DNA of 54,892 nt, from contig NZ_FNFN01000015.1 in NCBI RefSeq assembly GCF_900101045.1, forward strand, positions 1 to 54,892. The letters are read 5' to 3'. The notes under the pieces were generated by a model that made no database searches, was not told the DNA's origin, and saw only the letters and a list, made by a program, of their open reading frames with translations. This document shows, piece after piece, positions 40,267 through 48,221 of the stretch; position 1 is the stretch's first letter; each line of letters begins with the position of its first letter. This stretch comes from Nocardioides sp. YR527. Lineage in GTDB: Bacteria > Actinomycetota > Actinomycetes > Propionibacteriales > Nocardioidaceae. Both the position numbers and the translations under genes were made by a program.

Positions 40267-40884
40267 CTAGAGATCGATCTGGATCACGTCGATGTGTACG
40301 GCGAGGGCGTCGCGCCACACGGGGTTGCCTCGTCGGGCGGCTCCGAAAGCGCCAGCGATGGCGTCGGGTATCCAGAGCATGGGCTCGACGTTGGGATCGC
40401 CGAAGTCGACATGGAGCGAGCCTGTGAGCGTCCCGGCACCGCGCAGCGCGTCGACCAGGAACAGGTCGCGTCGGTTGAGGGCGTCCGTGCGTGTCTCCAA
40501 CCACGCTCGAGTGACCCCGAGACCTTCCAGCTCGAGGAAGAGCTGCTCGAGGCATTTGCGACGAGCACGCTCCGGCTTGCGGGGGTCGATCGGTGTAGCG
40601 ATGACGATCGTGTGGGCGACGTCGAGCTGGCCGAGAGCCTCGGCGATCCGAAGGCGGTCCTTGTCCTCTTCCTCACGCCAGTGCATGCGGCGGCGCGGGG
40701 AAGGCGCGGCCGCGCGTACGGCCACGCGGTGTCCCTCGCAGGCAACCGGCTCGGCGATTGTCGCTGCGACGATGTAGCCGGCTGCGGCGTGGATCGATTC
40801 GTCGATCCACGCGTGGAGGGTGAAGTCGGGCTCATTGCTCACGGGGTGATTGTGTCGGGGGGCGCCGACAGGTGGGTTAGCCAT
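40267..40884 (-). CDS. DUF3800-like protein
   Basis: The sequence has the opening FTLHAWIDESIH, with the Asp-Glu-Ser that starts the RNase H-like fold of DUF3800 proteins. Later acidic positions are EDKDRLRIAEAL, RAWLETRTDALNRRD and HVDFGDPNVEPMLWIPDAIAGAFG. It has 205 residues from ATG 40884; GTG 40842 is an alternative. A nuclease-type active site is suggested but not proven. It lies 41 bp after the rep gene on the same strand. Confidence 0.6.
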   Translation of the reverse strand: MANPPVGAPRHNHPVSNEPDFTLHAWIDESIHAAAGYIVAATIAEPVACEGHRVAVRAAAPSPRRRMHWREEEDKDRLRIAEALGQLDVAHTIVIATPIDPRKPERARRKCLEQLFLELEGLGVTRAWLETRTDALNRRDLFLVDALRGAGTLTGSLHVDFGDPNVEPMLWIPDAIAGAFGAARRGNPVWRDALAVHIDVIQIDL

Positions 40885-40925
40885 GGCGGGGACTTTCGGC
40901 TCTGGCGGGGGTTAGCGTCGCGGGG

Positions 40926-42818
40926 TCAGACGGCAATGGCGCCGAGCTCTCGCTCTAGGAGCGTGAGGAGGCTCGTGGTGTCGTCGAACCACGCCGTCTC
41001 GCCTTGCCTCTCACCTTGCGCGGCCGGTTGTGGGGGAGGGTCGGGCTGCGGGGCTGCAGGTTCGAGGAGTCGCGGGTCGAGCCGGCCGCGTGTGGTGAGC
41101 CAGTAGCGCCAGGCGGCGCGCTCGGCACGGTAGCGGGCCAGTTGTGCCCGGATCGCCTCGGCGATGCCCCAGGCCTCGGCAAGCTGAGCGAGCGACGCGT
41201 CGCTGATCCGCCAGCCCCCGCCCTGGTTCGGCGGAACGCGTTCGGCGAGGCCGTGGGTGGCCAGGATCTGGAGTGCGTCGTAGGTCGCGGTGACCCCGAC
41301 CCGGGCGAGCTGGGCGAGTTCGCGGCCGCTGATCGACGTCTCACCTCGGTGTCGGGTCTGCTCGAGGGCGGCGTAGACGAACGCGGCCGGCAAGCCGAGC
41401 TCTCGGAAGACGGGGCGGATCGCGTAGATGCGGCCGGCGCGCCACGGCGTCTCAGCGCACTTCGGGGCGAGAAGTGGGGGGATGCGGAGCTCGTAGGCGT
41501 GGGCGTGGACGCCCTTGGCCTGCCGCACCATCTGGAGAAGTAGGCGGTCAGTGGGCTGGTTCTCCAGGGTGCGCAGGATCCGGCCGACGGTGGTGTGGTC
41601 TAGGCCCGTGGCGATCGCCAAGGAGCGGTTGCCGTGCTCGATGACCCTGCTCTGGGTCAGAGCTGCGGCTTCGGCCAAGGCGTAGAGAACAGCGCGTACG
41701 CCGAGATCCGTCTCGGGGCCGTGTACGAAGTCCGCGGCGGCCAGCCATTCTCTGACCCATTGGCTGATCACTTTGGGCCGCTGCACTATCGCAGACCCTG
41801 GTAGCTCCCCCCGCTGTGTCTTATGCGGGCTTGTGGTGCGTAGACGAACAGACTGCTTCCCGTGCGCTTCCCGGCGTCGTTTTTCGAAGGAGACGGCTCG
41901 TTGCCAGTCGCGGCTCAGCGCCTTGTGACGCTCGTGGGGGGCGTAGCGGGCGTAGAAGGAGGCCAGTCCTGGCCAGGTGCCGTCCTCGACGCGGCGGGCG
42001 ACGTCGACCAGGCGCCATCCGGCGGCGGCGCAGGACCACATGACTGCTTGGCGGGCCTCGGAGGGGGAGGCGTACTTGCTGGGGGCGTAGTCGCCGGTGC
42101 GGGCGATGCGCTGGAAGTCGTCTGAGGGGCCGCTGGCGTAGCCAGGTAGCGAATCGATCCTGCTGCCGTCGTCGACATCGTCGACCGTTGCCGGTGTGGC
42201 CAGTGGGCCGTGGTGACGCTGCAGCTCCTGGAGGAAACGCGACCAGGCGAGCGGGTTGTTCGGGGTGTCGAGCACCGCCTCGGCGTGCTCGAGGGTGCAG
42301 TCGAGCTCCTGGTGGCCGCCTGTGCGGTGTCTCGATCCTGGGGGCCTGATGCAGCCCTCGGAGATGCCCGACATCGGCAGCTTGTCGACGCTCGGCAGCC
42401 GCTGCTCGAGCATCCGGGAGGCGTCACGTGCCTCGGTGAAAGGGATCCCGCCGGCGACAGGGACGTACACATGTCGGCCGCCGCTGGGGGAGTGGTCAGA
42501 AAACCAGGAAGTCAGCCCGGCGCGCTCGAGGAGCCCGACGAGGGCGGCGTAGTCACGACCGACCGTAGGGTCTGGGCCCTTCGCGTCGAGGTCGACCACG
42601 AACACAGGGGCGCAACCGTTGTCGTCGTACACGAGCACCGCTGCGGGACTACCGGGGAGCTTGCGGGTGATCGGCCGCTCGTACTTTCGTCGGTAGTTGC
42701 GACCGTCGCGGGCCACGCGGACCCGGCCACGCGCCGCGAGCCGAGGCGCCAGCTGGGCCCAAGTTGCCTCCGCGGTCCTCGGCTTCGCCTGGTCCCTTAG
42801 TTGGAGCACGGAACTCAT
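40926..42818 (-). CDS. Replication initiator with AEP primase domain and winged helix
   Basis: The N-terminal domain has archaeo-eukaryotic primase motifs: VVDLDAK (Asp76, Asp78), SGGRHVYVP (His116) and IRPPGSRHR. A middle region resembles the primase-linker of plasmid Reps. The C-terminal half carries winged-helix-like segments (NRSLAIATGLDHTTVGRILRTLE and SISGRELAQLARVGVTATYDALQILATHGLAERV). Length is 630 residues from ATG 42818. I saw no helicase Walker motif. It is the best replication initiator candidate. A hairpin at 42821-42836 overlaps the ribosome-site region. Confidence 0.82.
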   Translation of the reverse strand: MSSVLQLRDQAKPRTAEATWAQLAPRLAARGRVRVARDGRNYRRKYERPITRKLPGSPAAVLVYDDNGCAPVFVVDLDAKGPDPTVGRDYAALVGLLERAGLTSWFSDHSPSGGRHVYVPVAGGIPFTEARDASRMLEQRLPSVDKLPMSGISEGCIRPPGSRHRTGGHQELDCTLEHAEAVLDTPNNPLAWSRFLQELQRHHGPLATPATVDDVDDGSRIDSLPGYASGPSDDFQRIARTGDYAPSKYASPSEARQAVMWSCAAAGWRLVDVARRVEDGTWPGLASFYARYAPHERHKALSRDWQRAVSFEKRRREAHGKQSVRLRTTSPHKTQRGELPGSAIVQRPKVISQWVREWLAAADFVHGPETDLGVRAVLYALAEAAALTQSRVIEHGNRSLAIATGLDHTTVGRILRTLENQPTDRLLLQMVRQAKGVHAHAYELRIPPLLAPKCAETPWRAGRIYAIRPVFRELGLPAAFVYAALEQTRHRGETSISGRELAQLARVGVTATYDALQILATHGLAERVPPNQGGGWRISDASLAQLAEAWGIAEAIRAQLARYRAERAAWRYWLTTRGRLDPRLLEPAAPQPDPPPQPAAQGERQGETAWFDDTTSLLTLLERELGAIAV

Positions 42819-42820
42819 CC

Positions 42821-42836
42821 GGCACCACCTGGTGCC
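42821..42836 (-). promoter_or_regulatory. Hairpin masking the rep ribosome site
   Basis: GGCACCACCTGGTGCC is a 16-bp palindrome with 7-bp arms immediately before the rep ATG (42818). In the mRNA it would fold over the only purine-rich stretch, so rep translation may be switched. Confidence 0.5.
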
Positions 42837-42889
42837 GTCGGCTGTGCGCCGGGCCGAATCCAAGATATGGAACGTTTAAGCGCGTGTGC

Positions 42890-43038
42890 GATGACTGGCG
42901 TCATCACGGGTGTTATCGTGGGTAGCACAAAGCCACCTCGTCTCCTAGCGCAGAGCGGGTTGTCATACATCTGGCTCGGCCTGAGCTACCAACTCAGATC
43001 GAGTCCCACGAAAGTCCTCTGCTACCAACAGGGGACTT
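42890..43038 (-). promoter_or_regulatory. rep leader with twin hairpins of identical loop
   Basis: On the minus strand two stem-loops share the 7-nt loop TTGGTAG: one at 43038-43012 (10-bp stem, one G-T pair), one at 42997-42981 (5-bp stem). GATGAC/GTCATC (42890-42895, 42900-42905) forms another palindrome. Such loops with a U-turn resemble copy-control antisense targets. The rep origin is probably nearby. Confidence 0.45.
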
Positions 43039-43046
43039 CGTACATT

Positions 43047-43063
43047 TCGGGGCACTGCCCCGA
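43047..43063 (-). terminator. Terminator hairpin after the RHH gene
   Basis: TCGGGGC and GCCCCGA are perfect 7-bp arms with a 3-nt loop, just past the stop at 43069. Confidence 0.5.
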
Positions 43064-43068
43064 TCGGG

Positions 43069-43293
43069 TCATCCAGTCATCTGGAACAGCTCCTCAGGCT
43101 GCGCGCGCGGGACCTTGGGCCGGCGGCCGCGCGGCCGCTCAGCGTCTGGCCGGTTCATGACGCGGCGGTAGACGAAGAGACTCATGCTCACGCCCTCGGC
43201 CGCTGCTTCGGCTTCGAGTTGTGCCTTCTCTTCGGGAGTGAGGCGGACACCGATCGACTCAGTGGCCGCGGGAGGGTGCGCACTTGAAGTCAT
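43069..43293 (-). CDS. Ribbon-helix-helix protein, 74 aa
   Basis: From ATG 43293 behind AAGGA. The domain TESIGVRLTPEEKAQLEAEAAAEGVSMSLFVYRRVM is an RHH pattern (short strand, two helices) as in NikA/MobC-like or CopG-like proteins. A basic tail (PRGRRPKVPRAQ) follows. Its place upstream of rep on the same strand suggests a copy-number or transfer regulator. No toxin partner is adjacent. Confidence 0.72.
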   Translation of the reverse strand: MTSSAHPPAATESIGVRLTPEEKAQLEAEAAAEGVSMSLFVYRRVMNRPDAERPRGRRPKVPRAQPEELFQMTG

Positions 43294-43361
43294 GGCGTCA
43301 TCCTTCCGGGAAATCCGAAAACGTTGACGATTTACTCCGGCGTGTCGCGCGCCTCCCAGAG

Positions 43362-43742
43362 TCACCAGCCCTCTTTCGTGAGGGTCTCGGCTGCCTCCCG
43401 AAGGTCTTTGTCGAAGCCCTTGATCGGCTGACCGTTGAGGCTGTAGATCATCGTCACCGCCATCAGGTGCCGCAGGCGCTCCTCATCGACGATGTACTTG
43501 CCGGGGGTTCCCTTCCATCGGCCGGGCGGGTCGGGGACCACGACGCCGGCGTCGACCAGAACCGCGGTGTTCTTGGAGACCACGCTCTGCGTCAGGTCGA
43601 GTGCAGCTGCGGCGTCAGCCTGCGAGCTGGCCGTTCCTCGATAGTGCCGAAGCAGCGCCAGGCGCAGCGAGGAACCGAAGACGCGCGCGGCGATCTCGAC
43701 GCTCATGGGCGGTGGGGGATCGGGCTGGATGACGCGCGGCAC
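43362..43742 (-). CDS. ArsR-like winged-helix regulator
   Basis: The HTH is SVEIAARVFGSSLRLALLRHYRGTASSQADAAAALDLTQSVVSKNTAVLVDAGVVVPDP, followed by the wing GRWKGTPGKYIVDEERL. The start is uncertain: GTG 43742, ATG 43706 and GTG 43796 are all in frame. A perfect palindrome lies upstream at 43812-43830, between this gene and the tra operon, so it may repress both itself and transfer. This makes it the first candidate for control of conjugation. Confidence 0.72.
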   Translation of the reverse strand: MPRVIQPDPPPPMSVEIAARVFGSSLRLALLRHYRGTASSQADAAAALDLTQSVVSKNTAVLVDAGVVVPDPPGRWKGTPGKYIVDEERLRHLMAVTMIYSLNGQPIKGFDKDLREAAETLTKEGW

Positions 43743-43811
43743 ATCGCCATTCTGCCGATAACCGCGCGTCCGTGAACTCTGGCCATCGAGAAACACCCAC
43801 CTTTCGCTAGT

Positions 43812-43830
43812 GCATTCCTTTAAGGAATGC
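43812..43830. promoter_or_regulatory. Operator palindrome ahead of the tra operon
   Basis: GCATTCCTT and AAGGAATGC are perfect 9-bp arms around one T. It lies between the ArsR-like gene and the divergent transfer genes, a natural site for the regulator. Confidence 0.65.
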
Positions 43831-43904
43831 TTTGTGGTAGCGTACCTGATGAGCACCGAGGAGCGCCAGAACCAACACAGCCCAAGGGGCGGGAGGGGCA
43901 GCAG

Positions 43905-44081
43905 ATGCGAGCCGACGCAGCAGCGACAGCCTGTAATGGCGTTGCAGACACCCGTTATCAAACCGATGCTTCTGTACTCGTATCAACGCAAACTGTCGGC
44001 GCTCTTTGCTCTGATAGATCACCTGGTGCAGGCCAGAACGGCCTCCACCGGCACCAAGTCTCGGGGGAGGTGAGTTGGTGA
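43905..44081 (+). CDS. Small first gene of the tra operon, 58 aa
   Basis: ATG 43905 lies 6 nt after GGGAGGGG and the stop TGA overlaps the next ATG (TGATG), as in the other tra junctions. The peptide (MRADAAATACNGVADTRYQT...) is not hydrophobic and is not recognised. It may be a leader for coupled translation. An overlapping frame from ATG 43849 is also open and less supported. Confidence 0.42.
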   Translation: MRADAAATACNGVADTRYQTDASVLVSTQTVGALCSDRSPGAGQNGLHRHQVSGEVSW

Positions 44082-45829
44082 TGTCTGACCGTTCGGAGAT
44101 CTCTGAGCGTGCGGCACTGACGTCGCTGGAGGGCGGCCAAGAGCCGTTCGACCCTGAGCAGGTGCCGATGTTCCCGCTCGTGCGTGCCCAGATCCGGCAG
44201 ACCGATGAAGGCGAGCTGGAAGGCCTTGTCGATGACGTGAGCGTTGGTCGCAACGTCGAGCTCGAGCCCGTGCGCCGCTCGGTCGTCGAGGCGGCCGCGA
44301 AGGCCGCAGCGCAGAAGAAGGGCCCGATGCAGACCCGGGCTATCCGGGTGCGCGGCATCTCACCGGACGACTCGATCTTCCACCTGGTCGTCACCGCCTC
44401 CGGCGAGGTCTACGAGACCACCGACCCGACCACACGAACCTCGACGGGCACGGCCTCTCGATCGCGCGCTGGGCGCCGCCAGCCGACCGGGTCGGCGCCA
44501 TCCACCGCTCCCCGCCCCGCTCGTCAGCGTCCGGCGGGCATGTTCTTCCTGATCATCGGTCTGATGGTCGTTCTCCTGCTGGCGTTCCTCGGGACTCCGA
44601 TCATGCTGATGATCCTGAGGGCCCAGGCCGACGACGACGGTGACCGCAAGCCGGTTCCGCCCAAGCCCGTGCAGCTGCCCGTGGTTGCCCCCGCCCCCTA
44701 TGAGGCCGTAGCCCGCTGGTCGATCCCGTTGGGGACCTCCTCCTACTCCTCGACCTCGGCGCCGGTGACCGCAGATGGTGACCGTGTCTATGTCGTACGT
44801 GATGGCGGCGAGACCGTCGCGGCGTACGACGCCGAGACAGGAGTCCCTGGGTGGAAGAACCCCAACCTCGACGGGACCGTCACTGCAGGCCCTGTGCTCG
44901 CCGACGTCGACGGTGAGCAGGTGCTGACGGTGGCCACGTCATCGGACCTGATGCTTCTCGACCCCTCAACCGGGAAGCCGGTAGGGGAGTGGGAGCTGGG
45001 CGAGGCGGGTGCTGAGGTGCGGATGACGCCGACCGGCCCGATCGTCCTCGACGACGCTGGCCACGCCAGGATGGTGAGCGACGGTGACCTGGTCACCCGG
45101 GTGATCCCGGCGACGGGCACCGCCGTGGCTCCCACGGTTGACGGCGGCCTGATCGTCGTGGGCGCCGCGGGCGAGGTCTGGACGGTCACTGACACCCGCG
45201 TTGCTCCGGCCCCGCAGTCCTTGGTGCCGCCGGCAGGGACTGCCTTCTCGGCGATCGCGGGCTGGTCCGGGTCCCGTCTGGTGCTGGCTTACCACGCCAC
45301 CACCGACACAGGCTCGAACCAGGTACGCCTGGCTGGCTACACCTACACGACGTCGGGATGGCGCCTGGGCTGGACGACCGGATCGATCCCGACGGTCTAC
45401 GCCACCGGGCAGGAGATGCCGCTGGCCTCGTCGGCAACCGGCACGTGGGGGATCTATGGCTCCACGTCCCTCGATCTTGAGACCGGCACGGTCGCAGCGC
45501 TGCCCACCGACTGGGCCACCTCCGCCGTTGGTGACGAGCGGGCCTTCGGCACGGGTGCGGGCAAGCCGCTGGCTGCCGCTCCCTCGGGGGTCCTCGCTGA
45601 GTCGCTCGAGGCACCGGCGCCGCCGCTGACAAGCGCGCTCACGCCTCCTCAAGCCTCGGCCGGTACCGCGGCCTATGTGGTCGCCTCGGCGGACAGCTCC
45701 ACCGCTGTGCTCTACGCGCTTCGACTCCCCAAGGACACCAGCGCCGAGACCACCCCGGGCGCGTCCACCGGCATGACTACCCCTCTCTCCTCCCCGGCTT
45801 CGGCCCTTAACAACGCTGGAGGTGCGTGA
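44081..45829 (+). CDS. Membrane-anchored beta-propeller protein of the tra operon
   Basis: The protein has 582 residues from ATG 44081 behind GGGGGAGGTGAG. A cytoplasmic part of ~150 residues, one membrane segment (MFFLIIGLMVVLLLAFLGTPIMLMIL) and a large outer part. The latter has repeating strand pairs (APVTADGDRVYVVRDGGETVAAYDAETGVPGWK, VLADVDGEQVLTVATSSDLMLLDPSTGKPVGEW) typical of PQQ-type propellers. The end is Ser/Thr-rich. It may scaffold the channel or contact the recipient; no counterpart in model T4SS comes to mind. Confidence 0.7.
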   Translation: MSDRSEISERAALTSLEGGQEPFDPEQVPMFPLVRAQIRQTDEGELEGLVDDVSVGRNVELEPVRRSVVEAAAKAAAQKKGPMQTRAIRVRGISPDDSIFHLVVTASGEVYETTDPTTRTSTGTASRSRAGRRQPTGSAPSTAPRPARQRPAGMFFLIIGLMVVLLLAFLGTPIMLMILRAQADDDGDRKPVPPKPVQLPVVAPAPYEAVARWSIPLGTSSYSSTSAPVTADGDRVYVVRDGGETVAAYDAETGVPGWKNPNLDGTVTAGPVLADVDGEQVLTVATSSDLMLLDPSTGKPVGEWELGEAGAEVRMTPTGPIVLDDAGHARMVSDGDLVTRVIPATGTAVAPTVDGGLIVVGAAGEVWTVTDTRVAPAPQSLVPPAGTAFSAIAGWSGSRLVLAYHATTDTGSNQVRLAGYTYTTSGWRLGWTTGSIPTVYATGQEMPLASSATGTWGIYGSTSLDLETGTVAALPTDWATSAVGDERAFGTGAGKPLAAAPSGVLAESLEAPAPPLTSALTPPQASAGTAAYVVASADSSTAVLYALRLPKDTSAETTPGASTGMTTPLSSPASALNNAGGA

Positions 45830-47721
45830 TGCGTAAGTGGCTCATGGCGGCCGCCCTGGCGCCGCTGCTGATGATCGTCCTCATCCCTGCCCTCGGCGGG
45901 AACGAAGAGGAAGCCGCCGGGTGCGCCCCGGCCGGCAGCACCCTGCAGGCGAACGCGCCGGACCGCGGGGTCGGACAGTGGTCGGCCCAGCAGGTCGCCA
46001 ACGCCGCCCAGCTCATCTCGGTCGGCGCCGAGCTGAACATGCCAGCGCGGGCCCAGACCTTGATCGTGGCTGCGGCGATGGACGAGTCCAACCTGATCCC
46101 GCAGGGGCAGCAGGGCGGCATCACCAACGCTGGCGGCCGCGCCTACGGCATCCTTCAGCAGACGCCGTACGAGTCCGGTGGCGACTGGGGAACCATCGCG
46201 CAGGTCATGGACATCGCCTACGCAGCACGCCAGTTCTACCGGCACCTGGTCGAAGTCCCCGGCTGGGAGACGATGGCGCCCACTGCCGCGATTCACGCGG
46301 TTCAGCGCAACGCCGATCCGACGGTGTACGCCAAGTTCTGGGACCCGGCTCTCGAGCTGGTCAGCGCCATCACCAGCCGCGGTGGGAGCACCTCGGTGGA
46401 CGGCTCGGCCGGCGGTGCCGGTCAGACGGCTGCGGCCCTGCCCGGCGTGGTCGGCGACGTCGACGCTGCAGCGGGCTGTGGTGCTGGCGGCGGCTTCACC
46501 ACTGCGGTCGTGACCGGCACCGGCCGCGACTACGTGGGCCCGTTCAACCAGGCCCAGCTGATCGCCAAGGTCAAGGAGCTGGCCGCATCCGGGCAGGCCT
46601 GGCTCTCACGGTGTCAGAACTTCGCCGCGCAGGCCATGGGCCGCCCGAACTCCGGCTACCCCACCGCCAACGACGCCTGGGCGACCTTCGTCGCACAGGG
46701 CACCGCGCACCCCGCCAACGCCGCCGACGGCCGCCAGATCCCCGTCGGTGCCTGGGTGTACTTCGACACCTCAAACTGGGCGGGACACGTCGGGGTCTAC
46801 ATGGGACTGCAGAACGGCGTCCCGATGGTGGCCTCCACCGACGCAGCCCCCGACGGAAGCTACGAGGCCAACGCGCTCAACATCGTCCCGTTCAAGGCGA
46901 TCGAGGGCTGGGGGCCCTACCTCGGCTGGGCAGCACCCTGGGGTGAGCGCGTCGAGACCGCTCCCGCCTCGACCTCGACGAGCGCGACAGGTTCCGCTGG
47001 CGTGGGCTCGGTCGTGATGGCGACCGCGAACATCCCGAACCGCTCGGGTGACGCAGGGCTGCGCACCTCAATGTCGCGGGTCGTATCCACCCGGCCCGAC
47101 TTCATCACCCTCAACGAGCAGCAGCAGCGCTCGCTCAACGAGCTCGTCGCTGCCGCACCGGGCTATGCCGCCTACCGCGACCCGAACACCCCGACGGGCA
47201 CCGGCGCCAGCCAGGCTAAGGACACCGTCGTCATGTGGAAGGCCAGTGACTGGCAGGCCGTCGCCGGCGGGCGGGTCCAGATCGTCGAGGACGATCGCAA
47301 CACCTACCAGGGTCGGGTCGTCGTGTGGGACCGCTACATCACCTGGATCACCCTCGAGCGCCAGGGCGGGGGAGCGAAGGTGAACGTGATCAGCGTCCAC
47401 CACATGACCGATCCTTCCCGGTTCGGTCCCAACAAACCGCGCAGGCAGCAGGCCTACGGCAACGGCATGGACACCCTCCTCGCGGTCGCTGACCGCCTCG
47501 AGTCGACCGGTCCGGTCCTGATCGGCGGCGACTTCAACGTCTCCGCGCAGCAGACCGGCGCGTGGGCGGCTCCCGCGAAGATGCGCGCTGCCGGGTACGG
47601 CCAGGTCCACACCGGTGTCGACTACCTCTTCGCGCCCACCAACGCGAAGTTCACCAAGAGCTGGAACGGGCCCATGGTCTCCGACCACCGCTGGCTCGCC
47701 GCACAGATCGGAGCCCGGTGA
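45829..47721 (+). CDS. Transglycosylase-CHAP-EEP nuclease fusion, exported
   Basis: The protein has 630 residues from ATG 45829 (GGAGGT upstream; overlaps the previous stop). A signal or anchor (~5-24) is followed by a lytic transglycosylase-like domain (Glu85 in MDESNL, GRAYGILQQTPYESGGDWGT), then a CHAP/NlpC-like amidase (Cys262 in SRCQNF, His320 in GHVGVYMG). From ~393 on comes an endonuclease/exonuclease/phosphatase domain: Asn401, LNE (Glu430), SVHH (524-525), GGDFN (Asp568, Asn570), VDYLF (Asp598) and SDH (619-620), i.e. a complete active site. The first two open the cell wall; the third is not usual in conjugation. Confidence 0.85.
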   Translation: MRKWLMAAALAPLLMIVLIPALGGNEEEAAGCAPAGSTLQANAPDRGVGQWSAQQVANAAQLISVGAELNMPARAQTLIVAAAMDESNLIPQGQQGGITNAGGRAYGILQQTPYESGGDWGTIAQVMDIAYAARQFYRHLVEVPGWETMAPTAAIHAVQRNADPTVYAKFWDPALELVSAITSRGGSTSVDGSAGGAGQTAAALPGVVGDVDAAAGCGAGGGFTTAVVTGTGRDYVGPFNQAQLIAKVKELAASGQAWLSRCQNFAAQAMGRPNSGYPTANDAWATFVAQGTAHPANAADGRQIPVGAWVYFDTSNWAGHVGVYMGLQNGVPMVASTDAAPDGSYEANALNIVPFKAIEGWGPYLGWAAPWGERVETAPASTSTSATGSAGVGSVVMATANIPNRSGDAGLRTSMSRVVSTRPDFITLNEQQQRSLNELVAAAPGYAAYRDPNTPTGTGASQAKDTVVMWKASDWQAVAGGRVQIVEDDRNTYQGRVVVWDRYITWITLERQGGGAKVNVISVHHMTDPSRFGPNKPRRQQAYGNGMDTLLAVADRLESTGPVLIGGDFNVSAQQTGAWAAPAKMRAAGYGQVHTGVDYLFAPTNAKFTKSWNGPMVSDHRWLAAQIGAR

Positions 47722-48221
47722 TGAAGACCCCCATCCTCGTTGGCGCACTCGCTGCCGTCCTGATGGGCGGAGGTGTCCTGGCCGTCGTCGCCAGCCAGAG
47801 CAACGGGCCTGACACTCCGGCCGCGACGAGCCCGCCGACTCCCTCCTCCTCGGTGGCTGGGGATCCGACCGCTCCCGCCTCGGGGGCGGCCCTGACCGAG
47901 GCCGAGCAGACGGCTCTCAAGGTCTTCACGACTTGGTCAGACCGCTCGTCGACCTATGAAGAGTGGTGGGCACGGCTTGAGCCGCTGCTCTCCCCGGCCG
48001 GGAAGGCGCTCTACCAGTACACCGACCCGGCCAACATTCCCGCGATCACCGTGACCGGTGATCCCGAAGTCACCGACGCGGTCACCGGCCCCAACGCCGT
48101 GACGCCCGGGGGCGCCAACGTCGCCGTCCCGACCAGCGCCGGCGACTTCATCGTCCAGCTCGAGCACGACCACGGCGACTGGCTGATGTACGCGATGACC
48201 TTCCCCCAAGGAGTTCAGTGA
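47721..48221 (+). CDS. Membrane-anchored NTF2-like (VirB8-type) protein, 166 aa
   Basis: ATG 47721 overlaps the preceding TGA. One N-terminal membrane helix (ILVGALAAVLMGGGVLAVVAS) leads to a Pro/Ser/Thr linker and a ~100-residue domain (TEAEQTALKVFTTWSDRSSTYEEWWARLEPLLSPAGKALYQ, ending FIVQLEHDHGDWLMYAMTF). The helix-then-curved-sheet pattern resembles NTF2/VirB8-type domains. It probably forms part of the periplasmic-side channel; the VirB8 assignment is inference. Confidence 0.62.
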   Translation: MKTPILVGALAAVLMGGGVLAVVASQSNGPDTPAATSPPTPSSSVAGDPTAPASGAALTEAEQTALKVFTTWSDRSSTYEEWWARLEPLLSPAGKALYQYTDPANIPAITVTGDPEVTDAVTGPNAVTPGGANVAVPTSAGDFIVQLEHDHGDWLMYAMTFPQGVQ

